Positions 25,521 to 34,446 are shown, counted from the first letter of the stretch. The stretch: DNA of 64,000 nucleotides from Ferruginibacter sp. (GCA_019638575.1 JAHBTN010000007.1:62001-126000); one strand, 5' to 3'. The notes: generated by a model not told the origin, from the letters alone. A program made the numbers and translations.

Positions 25521-28500
25521 TTAATTGATACCGGCAATAAACTCAATGGCAATCACCGTTTGATTATACTGGTTTACTAATTTGATGTATTCCTGTTTTA
25601 CAACAACCGCATTATTGAGTGATTGTGTTAACTCATAGTAGCCTATTTCGCCTGCTGTAAACGCTTTCTGTGCCTGGCTAATGATTCTTTCGGCCTGTGG
25701 TAATGCAGTAATTCTATAATAATTAAGCTGCACCCGTTGCTTTTGAAGCTCTCCAAACAACCTTGATAATTCACCTTTCAGGTTGTACTGATAGTTATTG
25801 AGTTCGGCCTCCCTTAGTGAACGGTTAATTTCAGCAGCTTTTACTTTTGCTTTCTGGGCTCTTGCAAAAATTGGAATACTGATACCGAAGTTTACACCTT
25901 GAAAGCGATGGCCAGCCCCATAGTATTTATCCAGCCCATTTACAGTTTGATAACCTACAAGAGATTGATTAAAGTAGCCTACATTGAAATCGGGTTTCAG
26001 CTTAGACTTTTCAACACCCGTTTCCCTTTCAGCAATATCGATCTGCTGTTTTATGAAAGCCAAAGTTGGGTTTGCCGCAATGGCTGAACTATCAAAATTT
26101 ACCTGTATGATTTTTTCAACAAGCAAAGAATCGGCAATGGCCGCAATAGAAGTATCGGCGGTAAAAACTTTTAAACGATTCAACTCTATCTTATAATCTT
26201 CTTCAGCACTTTTTATCTGAGCTTTTATTTCATTTACCCTGCTTTCGGCATTATAGTTTTCCAGCGCATTGGATTCGCCTGTTTTATACCTCAATGCTGC
26301 TGCTTTCAGTACTTTTTCGTAAATATCTAAAAGCTCTTTAAACAGCCTTGTTTCCTCATTCCAAAAACTTAGTTGGTAGTAAGACGTTTTTGTATTGGCA
26401 GCAATTCCACTTTGATAAACCTTCAATTGTAATTCACTGCTTTTGATATTGGATTCTGAAAGCTTAATCAGACTTTTGAAATAACCCGGGTTAGGAATAT
26501 TCTGACTTATAGTGAAATTATTATCGTAGGCTATACGGGTATTATACTGACCAAGCGTAAGTCCGATATTTGTTTTTCCATAATCCTTTACTGTCTTTTT
26601 TAATTGCTGCTGATATCCAATATCAAGTGTCCCCGCTTTTATCAAAGGGTTATTTTTAATGGCAGAGGTAACTGCTTGATTGAGATTAATAACAGGATTT
26701 ATTTGTGCATTTACCGAGCTAGATACGATGCTCATTAAAAGAACCAATAATACCATTGGTTTAGCCGCAGAAGATTTACCCGGTTTACGCTTAATTTTTT
26801 CAAACCAGGTATATAATACCGGTAATACTATTAACGTAAGGAATGTAGCTGTTATCAAACCGCCTATTACAACAGTTGCCAAAGGTTTCTGAACCTCTGC
26901 GCCCGACCCTGTTGACAGAGCCATTGGTAGAAACCCTAAGGAAGCCACAGCAGCAGTCATTAATACTGGACGTAACCTGACGGCTGTTCCTTTTAATATG
27001 ATTGAATTCAAATCAATCATCCCTTCCTTTTTCAACCTGTTAAATTCACTAATCAATACAATGCCATTTAAAACCGCTACTCCGAACAATGCGATAAAAC
27101 CAACACCTGCTGAAATACTGAACGGCATACCACGAAGCCATAAAGCAAATACACCTCCAATGGCACTCATTGGAATAGCAGTAAAAATGAGCAGTGAATA
27201 TTTTATAGATCCAAAAGTGAAAAAAAGTAAAAGCAGGATTAAAGCTAAAGCTACCGGTACTGCTACGGATAACCTTTTGTTTGCTTCTTCCAGATTTTTA
27301 AACTGGCCGCCATAAGTAATAAAATAACCAGGGGGCATTTTTACCTGTTGGTCAATTTTTTCCTGCATTTCTTTTACCACAGAAGATATATCCCTACCAC
27401 GGGTATTAAAACCAACAATAATCCTACGCTTTGCATCTTCTCTTTGTATTTGGTTGGGTCCCAATTGAAAATCAACTTCAGCTACCTGTTCCAATGGAAC
27501 CTGATTTCCATCAGAAGCAACAACAAACAAACCTCTGACATTATCAATACTCTGCCGCCCTGTTTTTTCCAACCTTACCACCATATCAAATCTCTTTTCA
27601 CCTTCGTAGACAATCCCAGCTGATTCTCCTGCGAATGCAGCGCTTATTGTTCGGTTTATATCTTCCACATTCAAACCAAACTGAGCAATCTTATCTCTGT
27701 TAAGTTTAATTACTATTTGTGGCAACCCTGTAATCTGCTCAACATATAAATCCTCTGCACCCTTAACTGTTGGAACAATTGAACCAATTTTTTTTGCCAG
27801 ATCGGCCAGTACATCCAAATCTTCACCAAAAATTTTAATCCCTACATCCTGACGCACACCAGAGATTAATTCATTGAATCGTAACTGAATGGGTTGTGAG
27901 AGTCCATAAGTTATACCCGGTATTTTTTCCAGTTCTTTCTGCATCATTTCTGATAGCTCTTCACGGCTATGAGCACTTGTCCATTCTTTTTTATCTTTTA
28001 AAAGTATGGTAATGTCGCAGGCCTCAATTGGCATGGGATCTGTTGGTATTTCTGATGCACCAATTTTGCCAATAACTTCTTTTACTTCGGGGAATTTTTT
28101 CATTAACATATCAGATGCTTGGGTTATTTTTTCAATTGTCTGGCTTAATGAACTGCCTACCATAAGTCTTGTTTCTACTGCGAAATCTCCTTCTTCCAAA
28201 GTGGGGATAAACTCACCACCTAAGGTTTTAAAAACTAATAAACTGATAATGAACAAGCCCACCGCTATACTTACTACCAACAGCTTCATTTTTAATGCTC
28301 CTTTGATTAAAGGAGCGTAAAGTCTTTGGAGAAACTTCATCATTTTATCCGAAAGATTTTCTTTATGACTTACTTTTTTATTAAGCACCAAAGCGCTCAT
28401 CATGGGAACATAAGTGAGAGAGAGTAAAAAAGCACCAAGGATGGCGAAGGAAACCGTTTGTGCCATTGGGCCAAACATTTTCCCCTCAATACCAACGAGT

Positions 28501-29891
28501 GCCAAAATAGGGAGATACACAATTAAAATGATAATTTGGCCGAAAGCGGCAGAGTTCATCATTTTACCTGCCGACTTATTTACTTCATCATCCAATTGAT
28601 CCTGGGTCATACGCCCGGGTTTTCGAAGTCCCAATTGATGCATGGTTGCTTCGACGATAATAACAGCGCCGTCGACAATAAGCCCAAAATCAATTGCACC
28701 TAAACTCATCAGGTTACCAGTTACTCCAAACAAATTCATCAGTGAAATAGCAAACAACATCGCTAGTGGAATCACTGAAGCAACAATCAAACCTGAACGG
28801 ATATTGCCAAGAAAAACCACCAATACAAAAATTACAATTAAAGCGCCTTCAATAAGATTGGTTTTCACTGTGCCGATTGCTCTTCCTACCAAAGCACTTC
28901 TGTCAAGAAATGGCTCGATTACAACACCTTCCGGAAGGCTCTTTTGAATTTGAGCAATTTTGTTCTTTACGCTTTTTATAACTTCACTTGCGTTAGCACC
29001 TTTCAACATTAATACAATACCGCCTACCACTTCGCCCTCGGCATTACGGGTTAGTGCACCATATTGAGTTGCGTGTCCTAATTGCACAGAGGCTATATCT
29101 CTCACTAATACAGGGGTACCATTTGTTGTTCTTGTTACCACTATTTTTTCAATGTCAGTGATTGTTTTAATAAATCCTTCACTGCGTATAAAATAAGCAT
29201 TGGGTTTTTTGTCGATATAGGCTCCACCAGTATTTTGGTTATTTTTTTCCAGTGCATTAAAAATGTCTTTAATAGAGAGGTTATAGCTTTTTAATTTATC
29301 AGTATTCAAGGCAATTTCATATTGCTTTAATAATCCACCAAAGCTGCTTACGTCAGCAATACCGGGTGTACCTAAAAGCTGCCTTCGAACAATCCAGTCC
29401 TGCAGGGTACGCAACGACATGGCATCATATTCATCTTCATAGCCTTTTTTTGAATGCAATACATATTGATAAATTTCTCCTAACCCTGTTGAAATAGGAG
29501 CCATCTCAGGATTACCAATATTATCAGGTATCTGATTCCTGGCCTCAACCAGTCTTTCACCTACCTGTTGCCTGGCCCAGTAGATATTTGCGTCATCATG
29601 AAATACCACAGTTACAACGGACAAACCAAATCTTGAGATAGAACGGATTTCTTTGATTTCCGGAATAGTAGCCATTGTCTGTTCTACCGGAAAGGAGATC
29701 AGTTGTTCTACTTCCTGAGCAGCCAAGGACGGGCTAAGCGTTATAACCTGTACCTGGTTATTGGTAATATCAGGTACAGCATCTATTGGTAATTTATTTG
29801 CTGAGTAAACACCCCATATAATTAATGCAAGTGTAAACAATCCTATTACCAATTTATTTTTAATTGAGAATTGTATGATTTTATTGAGCAT
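25521..29891 (-). CDS. CusA/CzcA heavy-metal RND pump fused to a TolC-like outer-membrane domain
   Basis: A 1456-residue protein. Residues 1 to about 1030 are a complete heavy-metal RND transporter: SANKLPIDAVPDITNNQVQV near the start, the LSLGAIDFGLIVDGAVIIVE helix with charged residues of the proton path, and a second half ending TLIVLPVLYTWFEKIKR. After a short linker, PMVLLVLLMSIVSSSVNAQI looks like an internal signal peptide, followed by a TolC/CzcC-type domain (INLNQAVTSAIKNNPLIKAG, later EINRSLREAELNNYQYNL). Fusions of this kind are known in Bacteroidota. How one chain spans two membranes is not known; cleavage after the internal signal is an inference. The adaptor gene follows 28 bp later. 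Confidence 0.93.
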   Translation of the reverse strand: MLNKIIQFSIKNKLVIGLFTLALIIWGVYSANKLPIDAVPDITNNQVQVITLSPSLAAQEVEQLISFPVEQTMATIPEIKEIRSISRFGLSVVTVVFHDDANIYWARQQVGERLVEARNQIPDNIGNPEMAPISTGLGEIYQYVLHSKKGYEDEYDAMSLRTLQDWIVRRQLLGTPGIADVSSFGGLLKQYEIALNTDKLKSYNLSIKDIFNALEKNNQNTGGAYIDKKPNAYFIRSEGFIKTITDIEKIVVTRTTNGTPVLVRDIASVQLGHATQYGALTRNAEGEVVGGIVLMLKGANASEVIKSVKNKIAQIQKSLPEGVVIEPFLDRSALVGRAIGTVKTNLIEGALIVIFVLVVFLGNIRSGLIVASVIPLAMLFAISLMNLFGVTGNLMSLGAIDFGLIVDGAVIIVEATMHQLGLRKPGRMTQDQLDDEVNKSAGKMMNSAAFGQIIILIVYLPILALVGIEGKMFGPMAQTVSFAILGAFLLSLTYVPMMSALVLNKKVSHKENLSDKMMKFLQRLYAPLIKGALKMKLLVVSIAVGLFIISLLVFKTLGGEFIPTLEEGDFAVETRLMVGSSLSQTIEKITQASDMLMKKFPEVKEVIGKIGASEIPTDPMPIEACDITILLKDKKEWTSAHSREELSEMMQKELEKIPGITYGLSQPIQLRFNELISGVRQDVGIKIFGEDLDVLADLAKKIGSIVPTVKGAEDLYVEQITGLPQIVIKLNRDKIAQFGLNVEDINRTISAAFAGESAGIVYEGEKRFDMVVRLEKTGRQSIDNVRGLFVVASDGNQVPLEQVAEVDFQLGPNQIQREDAKRRIIVGFNTRGRDISSVVKEMQEKIDQQVKMPPGYFITYGGQFKNLEEANKRLSVAVPVALALILLLLFFTFGSIKYSLLIFTAIPMSAIGGVFALWLRGMPFSISAGVGFIALFGVAVLNGIVLISEFNRLKKEGMIDLNSIILKGTAVRLRPVLMTAAVASLGFLPMALSTGSGAEVQKPLATVVIGGLITATFLTLIVLPVLYTWFEKIKRKPGKSSAAKPMVLLVLLMSIVSSSVNAQINPVINLNQAVTSAIKNNPLIKAGTLDIGYQQQLKKTVKDYGKTNIGLTLGQYNTRIAYDNNFTISQNIPNPGYFKSLIKLSESNIKSSELQLKVYQSGIAANTKTSYYQLSFWNEETRLFKELLDIYEKVLKAAALRYKTGESNALENYNAESRVNEIKAQIKSAEEDYKIELNRLKVFTADTSIAAIADSLLVEKIIQVNFDSSAIAANPTLAFIKQQIDIAERETGVEKSKLKPDFNVGYFNQSLVGYQTVNGLDKYYGAGHRFQGVNFGISIPIFARAQKAKVKAAEINRSLREAELNNYQYNLKGELSRLFGELQKQRVQLNYYRITALPQAERIISQAQKAFTAGEIGYYELTQSLNNAVVVKQEYIKLVNQYNQTVIAIEFIAGIN

Positions 29892-29896
29892 AGTTT

Positions 29897-30085
29897 TTAT
29901 TTGGTTAAATGCCAGTAGTAGTGCCTTATCCTATTAGCAATAGCTGCCAATAGAATAGCACAACACAGTGCAATAACAATGATTTTAATTACCCGGATTG
30001 CTATAGGCTGCTTAGCCTTTTTAGCATTTTTTCTGATTGCCATTTTTAAAATGGATAAGAGAATGATAATTGCGACATAGGCCAA
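29897..30085 (-). CDS. Possible small two-helix membrane protein
   Basis: A 62-residue frame with two hydrophobic segments (VAIIILLSIL and VIKIIVIALCCAILLAAIA) separated by a basic loop, ending 5 bp before the pump start. Its start is a TTG and I see no ATG in frame near it, so it is doubtful. The tight spacing to the pump gene is the main argument that it is real. Confidence 0.3.
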   Translation of the reverse strand: MAYVAIIILLSILKMAIRKNAKKAKQPIAIRVIKIIVIALCCAILLAAIANRIRHYYWHLTK

Positions 30086-30122
30086 TACATTGGCTATGCA
30101 GCAAATTCAATAAGAGGAGTAA

Positions 30123-30437
30123 CTATGCTATTTTGGGAGGTTGCCAGATATTATCACACAGCTGAGTGTGAATGGCGATATTGTAAAGAGGATATTTCTC
30201 AGTTGGGAAATATTTTACAAATTGAACTTTTGAGCTAGCAGAATAAAAAGCCGATGCCGGACAGCACGTACAGGTGCAAAAGGGAGTACAAGCTTCTTTA
30301 TTATGCTGGTGATCCTGATGAGAAGTAGAAGCTGAAATTTTCGTTTGTGCTTTTGAATTACACTCCACGCTGTCGCCGCAAGGCAGGCAGGAAAGGTATA
30401 ATAAAAAGCCCCCGATTATGGTAAAGAATAATTTCAT
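30123..30437 (-). CDS. DUF6660-like small cysteine-rich exported protein
   Basis: The 104-residue protein has a signal peptide (MKLFFTIIGGFLLYLSCLPCG), His-rich HQDHQHNKEA and a Cys cluster CTPFCTCTCCPASA, and ends NIWQPPKIA, matching the end of the gene at 15010. These are DUF6660-type proteins that accompany metal efflux genes. The Cys/His content suggests binding of soft metals in the periplasm. It heads the transcript that contains the CusA-TolC fusion and its adaptor, and it lies 6 bp downstream of a TAnnTTTG box. Confidence 0.75.
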   Translation of the reverse strand: MKLFFTIIGGFLLYLSCLPCGDSVECNSKAQTKISASTSHQDHQHNKEACTPFCTCTCCPASAFYSASSKVQFVKYFPTEKYPLYNIAIHTQLCDNIWQPPKIA

Positions 30438-30442
30438 TGATA

Positions 30443-30450
30443 CAAATATA
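30443..30450 (-). promoter_or_regulatory. -7 promoter box for the CusA-TolC operon
   Basis: Minus strand reads TATATTTG, an exact TAnnTTTG match, ending 5 bp before the ATG of the DUF6660-like gene. The nearest TTG upstream is not at 19-21 bp, so the -33 element is uncertain, and the leader would be extremely short. Confidence 0.4.
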
Positions 30451-30576
30451 AGAGGATTTGTTACATTTTTTTAATTTTTAGGCAATCATTAAATCAACAT
30501 TGTTGCATTTCTTTTATAATTCCTTATTTCGGAAATTTCCGGGTGCACTAAAACTGCACACAATTATTATAGACTA

Positions 30577-30705
30577 TTAGAACAATTGTACAACAGTAAT
30601 TTTATTATTCCTGAAATACGGAGACATTTCAACCACCATTTCAGGGTAGGCCAATGTGACGGGCAGGTTGACTTTGTGTCGGATTTGAGTGCCTTGCAAA
30701 TGTGC
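30577..30705 (-). pseudogene. Gene tail remnant A (YPEMV motif)
   Basis: Open minus-strand frame of 42 codons ending in TAA at 30577. It reads ...KVNLPVTLAYPEMVVEMSPYF..., which resembles remnant B at 34279 (KFTVTFKYPEMVAEFYPYFQ). Neither has a start or the rest of a gene. They look like surviving C-terminal ends of two copies of one unknown gene, one on each side of the mercury operon. It occupies the 290-bp gap between merA and the DUF6660 gene. Confidence 0.45.
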
Positions 30706-30727
30706 TTATACCTGTGTGTCGGCTATT

Positions 30728-32425
30728 TTAGCTTGCACAACAACTCAGTTTTGATACGTCTTTACCAAATGTAATAGCGGCTAATTTTATTCCTTCGCCC
30801 AATGTGAGATAAGGATAAAAACTTTCAGCTAATTCTTTAACGGTTATTCCGTATTTAATGGCCATACTTAATTGTTGTATCAGTTCTCCGCCTTCAGGTG
30901 CAACTATTCTTGCTCCAATTAATTTATCAGTTTCAGTATTGCGAATGAGTTTAATGAAGCCTCTTGTATCATAAGCCGCCTGTGAACGGGGAACATTATC
31001 CAGTGAAAGTTTGGAAACTTCGAAAGGAATATTTTGTGCCGCTGCCTGTGCTTCATCCAAACCTGCACCGGCTATTTGCGGGTCAGTAAACACTACCCAG
31101 GGTAAAGAAGAATAATCAGATTTTAGTTCCGAGCCTGTGAAAGCATTTTCCACTGCTATCTTTCCTTCAAAAGCTGCAGTGTAAACAAATGCTGGCGTAT
31201 TGGCAACATCTCCAACTGCATACATATTTTGCAGATTGGTTTCCATTAATTCATTCACCTGTATATGTCCGCTCTTGGTGAGTTGCAAACCAATTTTATC
31301 CAATCCGAGTTTTTTGGTGTTGGGTTTTGTGCCGGAAGCAACAACCACTTTATCCGGTTCAATTATTTTTGTAAAAGAACCATCAGGACATTTGCAATGA
31401 ATAATGGTATCATTGCCCAGCTTTTCAAATTTAACTGCACGGAAGTTAGGAAGAATTTCAATGCCTTCATTCTTCATATGCATTTCTATTTCTTCGCTGA
31501 TATCAGGTGTTTGGGTTCGCAGCACACGGTCGGTAAATTCTATAATGCGGACTTTTGTGCCAAGGCGGTTATAAGCCATCGCAATTTCCAAACCAATATA
31601 TCCTGCACCCATGATGGTGATGCTTTGGGGCTGTTCTTCCAAATCAAATAAAGATGTATTGGTGAGGTAACCAATATCTTTCAGCCCTTCAATATCAGGT
31701 ACATTGGTAGTTGCGCCAGTAGCGATAATAAATTTTATGGCTGAGTATTTATCTTTACCATTGACAAAAATAGTTTTGTCATCCACAAATTCTGCCCAGC
31801 CTTCGAGCAATTGCAGATTTGTAAAATCACTCACCACATCCATGTATTTTTTTTGCTGTAGGGTTTTTACCAATTGTATTTTATCTTTTATCACTTGTGC
31901 AAAATCAATATCAGCTCCTTTTGGTTTTATCCCTGCAAAGTTGGAATGTGAAGCATGATAAACCGTTTCCGCAGCACGGATAAGCGTCTTGGAAGGCAAA
32001 CATCCAACATTCACACATGTGCCTCCAAAATCTAAACCGGCATTTACCATCAGGGTGGTTAATCCCAGTTCATTGGCTTTAATGGCTGCTGAAAATGCAG
32101 CAGACCCCCCACCGATAATTATTAAATCAAATTGTGTTGTTTTGCTTTTCACCAGTCCGTTTTTGTTCACTTCTTTTGACCGGTAAGTGGGTGTTTGATT
32201 GATGGATTGTATAATTTCTTCTTTGGAAATATGGTCAGGATTAAAGGCAATTTCACCTTTGCTGTTTTCAAAGCTTACTTTTTTGGTAAGGATGCCATTC
32301 TTTTTTTCCAACAAACGTTCTATACTTACTGCACAATGGTCGCAGGTCATTCCTTCAATTTCTAAAAAGATAGTTTCTGTATTTTGAGGGATTTCCTCTT
32401 TCTTTCCTAACATATTTTGTAACAT
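30728..32425 (-). CDS. merA: Mercuric reductase
   Basis: The 565-residue flavoenzyme reduces Hg(II) to volatile Hg(0) with NADPH in the cytoplasm. An N-terminal HMA domain (GMTCDHC at 25-31) hands over Hg. The FAD-binding GGGSAAFSAAIKA follows at about 105, the redox-active disulfide GGTCVNVGCLPSK is near 133-145, a second dinucleotide fold MGAGYIGLEIAMAYNRLG is near 275, and the C-terminal vicinal pair LSCCAS (C562, C563) that binds Hg from the partner subunit is intact. All features that separate MerA from dihydrolipoamide dehydrogenase are present. It is the last gene of a mer operon read from 34177. Confidence 0.95.
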   Translation of the reverse strand: MLQNMLGKKEEIPQNTETIFLEIEGMTCDHCAVSIERLLEKKNGILTKKVSFENSKGEIAFNPDHISKEEIIQSINQTPTYRSKEVNKNGLVKSKTTQFDLIIIGGGSAAFSAAIKANELGLTTLMVNAGLDFGGTCVNVGCLPSKTLIRAAETVYHASHSNFAGIKPKGADIDFAQVIKDKIQLVKTLQQKKYMDVVSDFTNLQLLEGWAEFVDDKTIFVNGKDKYSAIKFIIATGATTNVPDIEGLKDIGYLTNTSLFDLEEQPQSITIMGAGYIGLEIAMAYNRLGTKVRIIEFTDRVLRTQTPDISEEIEMHMKNEGIEILPNFRAVKFEKLGNDTIIHCKCPDGSFTKIIEPDKVVVASGTKPNTKKLGLDKIGLQLTKSGHIQVNELMETNLQNMYAVGDVANTPAFVYTAAFEGKIAVENAFTGSELKSDYSSLPWVVFTDPQIAGAGLDEAQAAAQNIPFEVSKLSLDNVPRSQAAYDTRGFIKLIRNTETDKLIGARIVAPEGGELIQQLSMAIKYGITVKELAESFYPYLTLGEGIKLAAITFGKDVSKLSCCAS

Positions 32426-32437
32426 TTTTATAAATTT

Positions 32438-32803
32438 CTAACAACATAAATCTTTGAATAACCCTCCGTATTTTATTTTACCTGATAATCTATCTAAATA
32501 ATATTGGGGTTTTTCTTTAAATGTAGTAATACAATGTGGGCATCTGCAAAAAGGAATTACTAGATTGTTGTAAGGCACTTTAAAGGTTTGTTCCATTTGT
32601 TTTTCGGCTAAACATACCGGGCAAACAACTACACTTTCTATTTCCTTGATGTACTTTTCAGCATCATTTTCAAATAAATTAGCACAGCCCGAACAACAAA
32701 AAAAGTAATCTTGATTTTTATAATTTAAAGCAGTTGCCGATTTTTCTGATATCCCTAATCGGACTAGTGAGCAACCACAGGTAGGACAAATTTTGGTTTT
32801 CAT
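32438..32803 (-). CDS. Small protein with two YHS/TRASH-like cysteine modules
   Basis: The 121-residue protein repeats a metal-binding module: ICPTCGC at the start, then YFFCCSGCANLFENDAEKYI near 33-52, VVCPVCLAEKQ near 60, and IPFCRCPHCITTFKEKPQYY near 83-102; it ends LCC. The C-x-x-C-x-x-x-F-x-x-x-x-x-x-Y spacing is that of YHS/TRASH modules, which bind soft metals. Lying between MerP-like and MerA genes, it probably binds or passes on Hg(II), but I know no named mer gene that matches it. It overlaps the MerP-like gene by 4 bp. Confidence 0.7.
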   Translation of the reverse strand: MKTKICPTCGCSLVRLGISEKSATALNYKNQDYFFCCSGCANLFENDAEKYIKEIESVVVCPVCLAEKQMEQTFKVPYNNLVIPFCRCPHCITTFKEKPQYYLDRLSGKIKYGGLFKDLCC

Positions 32804-33171
32804 AGCGTTTTCTTTTTTGTGGTTTCTTTAATGATTTCCGCTTTATATCCAGCTTTTTCAATTGCCGCAATAATTTCTTTTTCCGAAATTTTCGAAGCAT
32901 CATACTTAATGATTGCCACGTCGCCGGGATATTTAACTTCATCGTTTATTACACCTTCTGTTTTAGAAAGTGCCGTATGAATGTGGCTGGCACATCCTGC
33001 ACAGGTCATGCCTGTAATTTTAAGTGTAATAGTTTTTGGATCCTCTTTCATGTGGAATTGTGATTGATTAACTGTTTTATCTGCTGCGTTAGCTTTGTAA
33101 ACACCTAAGCCGTATACATTGGCTGTTGCATTAAATGCAATTGAGGCTAAAAGGATTAATATACTTTTCAT
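32800..33171 (-). CDS. MerP-like periplasmic HMA protein
   Basis: The 123-residue protein has a signal peptide (MKSILILLASIAFNATANVYG) and one HMA domain, TLKITGMTCAGCASHIHTAL near residues 49-68 with the GMTCxxC metal loop, ending with IEKAGYKAEI. It lies between merTP and the double-YHS gene. As MerTP already carries an HMA domain, this is a second periplasmic Hg binder or a general soft-metal chaperone. Confidence 0.85.
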   Translation of the reverse strand: MKSILILLASIAFNATANVYGLGVYKANAADKTVNQSQFHMKEDPKTITLKITGMTCAGCASHIHTALSKTEGVINDEVKYPGDVAIIKYDASKISEKEIIAAIEKAGYKAEIIKETTKKKTL

Positions 33172-33191
33172 ATCGTTTTATTTTTAAATGA

Positions 33192-33809
33192 TTATTGAAC
33201 AGGTTTTGTATCGGTTACTTTATATCCTGTTTCATTTACAGCTTTAGTAATTTCCTGTTCGTTGGTTTTTGAATTATCAAATTTTACTGTACTGCTCCCA
33301 TCTTTAAATTCAGTCTTATACTCTAAAACACCGGGAACTTTTGATAGAGCCAGGTTGATGGTTTCTGAACAGGCTTCACAGGTCATACCCCGGATATTCA
33401 ATTTCATCTGTTGAATGGCAGTTTTATCAACTATTACAATCTCTTTTTGAGTTTGTTTGGGAAAAAATATATGAGAATATTTAGGGAAAGCCAACATTGC
33501 AATAGCAAATACTGTTACAATTCCCAGAAAGACTTTTGATTGCCAGAAAGATGGTTTGGCATCTTCCTCACATTCGCAATCAATATCAGCTTTCTTAGGC
33601 TTTAATTTCTGATACCAAGCAAATGCAAGTACCGCAACAGTTAAACCAATAAGGTATGGACGATAGGGTTCAAGCCATGAAAATGTAGATGCTATTCCTG
33701 TTGCACCGCTGAACAAAGCCAAAACGGGAGTTATGCAGCATAAAGAAGCTACAGTGGCAGTAAGCAAACCCGCTATCCATGTTTTACTGCCAGATTTTGT
33801 TATACTCAT
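33192..33809 (-). CDS. merT: Mercuric transport fusion protein MerTP
   Basis: The 205-residue protein fuses a MerT-type importer to a MerP-type HMA domain. The first helix holds the vicinal pair C24-C25 (ASLCCITPVL), a second pair C78-C80 (DIDCECEEDA) lies in the cytoplasmic loop, and a third helix follows (VFLGIVTVFAIAMLAFP). The C-terminal domain has RGMTCEACSETINLALSKVP near 140-160. MerT/MerTP carries Hg(II) across the inner membrane to MerA. The gene overlaps the regulator by 4 bp (ATGA). Confidence 0.92.
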   Translation of the reverse strand: MSITKSGSKTWIAGLLTATVASLCCITPVLALFSGATGIASTFSWLEPYRPYLIGLTVAVLAFAWYQKLKPKKADIDCECEEDAKPSFWQSKVFLGIVTVFAIAMLAFPKYSHIFFPKQTQKEIVIVDKTAIQQMKLNIRGMTCEACSETINLALSKVPGVLEYKTEFKDGSSTVKFDNSKTNEQEITKAVNETGYKVTDTKPVQ

Positions 33810-34177
33810 ACTAATTCTAATTTTGCGTTTAACTCATTAACGTATTTAAATAAAGAGCGGAGCATTTTCAGATGTTCCGGTTTTAAAGAATAAAAAATGG
33901 TTTGACCGTCTTTACGGGCCTGAATGATGCCGCCGTCTTTCATTTTACGTAGATGCTGCGAAATGGCAGGGATGCTCATGCCGAGTATATCGCTCATATC
34001 ACAGGGGCAAAGCTCCCTTTCTTCTTCAAGCAGATACAGGATTTTGAGTCTTACATCATTGGCTGCTAAGGACAGTACAGCCGACATCTGAGAAAAAGCA
34101 TTTTCTGTATTTTCTATTTTTTCTTTACAGGCTTTTATCTGAACCGGGTCGGCATATAAACGTATACAAGTAGTCAT
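33806..34177 (-). CDS. ArsR/SmtB-family metal-sensing repressor
   Basis: The 123-residue protein has a winged helix typical of ArsR (NDVRLKILYLLEEERELCPC, then SDILGMSIPAISQHLRKMKD, then the wing GIIQARKDGQTIFYSL). Metal-sensing candidates are the cysteines at ELCPCD, where ArsR/CadC-type sensors keep theirs. It heads the mer operon, taking the place of MerR in classic systems, as seen in Bacteroidota. A 22-bp inverted repeat upstream is its likely operator. Confidence 0.88.
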   Translation of the reverse strand: MTTCIRLYADPVQIKACKEKIENTENAFSQMSAVLSLAANDVRLKILYLLEEERELCPCDMSDILGMSIPAISQHLRKMKDGGIIQARKDGQTIFYSLKPEHLKMLRSLFKYVNELNAKLELV

Positions 34178-34217
34178 ATTTCTTTAGTTTGAGTTACGAA
34201 GTTAAGCATAAAATAAT

Positions 34218-34239
34218 TATTTAAGCAAATACTTAAATA
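34218..34239 (-). promoter_or_regulatory. Likely ArsR operator of the mer operon
   Basis: tatttaag-caaata-cttaaata is an inverted repeat with perfect 8-bp arms, 41 bp before the regulator start. ArsR-family operators commonly look like TTAAG-N6-CTTAA. A shorter palindrome, cttatttaag, is at 34264-34273. Confidence 0.6.
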
Positions 34240-34278
34240 TAAATTAGATTTATTTTAACATTGCTTATTTAAGTGGGC

Positions 34279-34446
34279 TTATAGAAACCAAAGGTTCTCC
34301 TTCCCAAAGTCAGGCAGCTTGTCGTGCTGAAAATAAGGGTAAAACTCAGCCACCATTTCGGGGTATTTGAAGGTAACCGTAAACTTTGCTGATTGTTGCT
34401 TTTCCAATACATGCGGCTGAACTGATATACCTCGTAAATCAATAAA
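34279..34446 (-). pseudogene. Gene tail remnant B (YPEMV motif)
   Basis: A minus-strand frame of 55 codons ends in TAA at 34279-34281 and is bounded upstream by an in-frame stop. It contains KFTVTFKYPEMVAEFYPYFQ and ends GKENLWFL. It matches remnant A at 30577 around the YPEMV-E--PYF core. It has no start codon and lies in the 350-bp gap between the mer operator and the copper ATPase gene. The parent family is unknown to me. Confidence 0.5.

Noticed and set aside
30728-32425. Dihydrolipoamide dehydrogenase
   Set aside because: N-terminal HMA domain and C-terminal Cys-Cys pair identify mercuric reductase.
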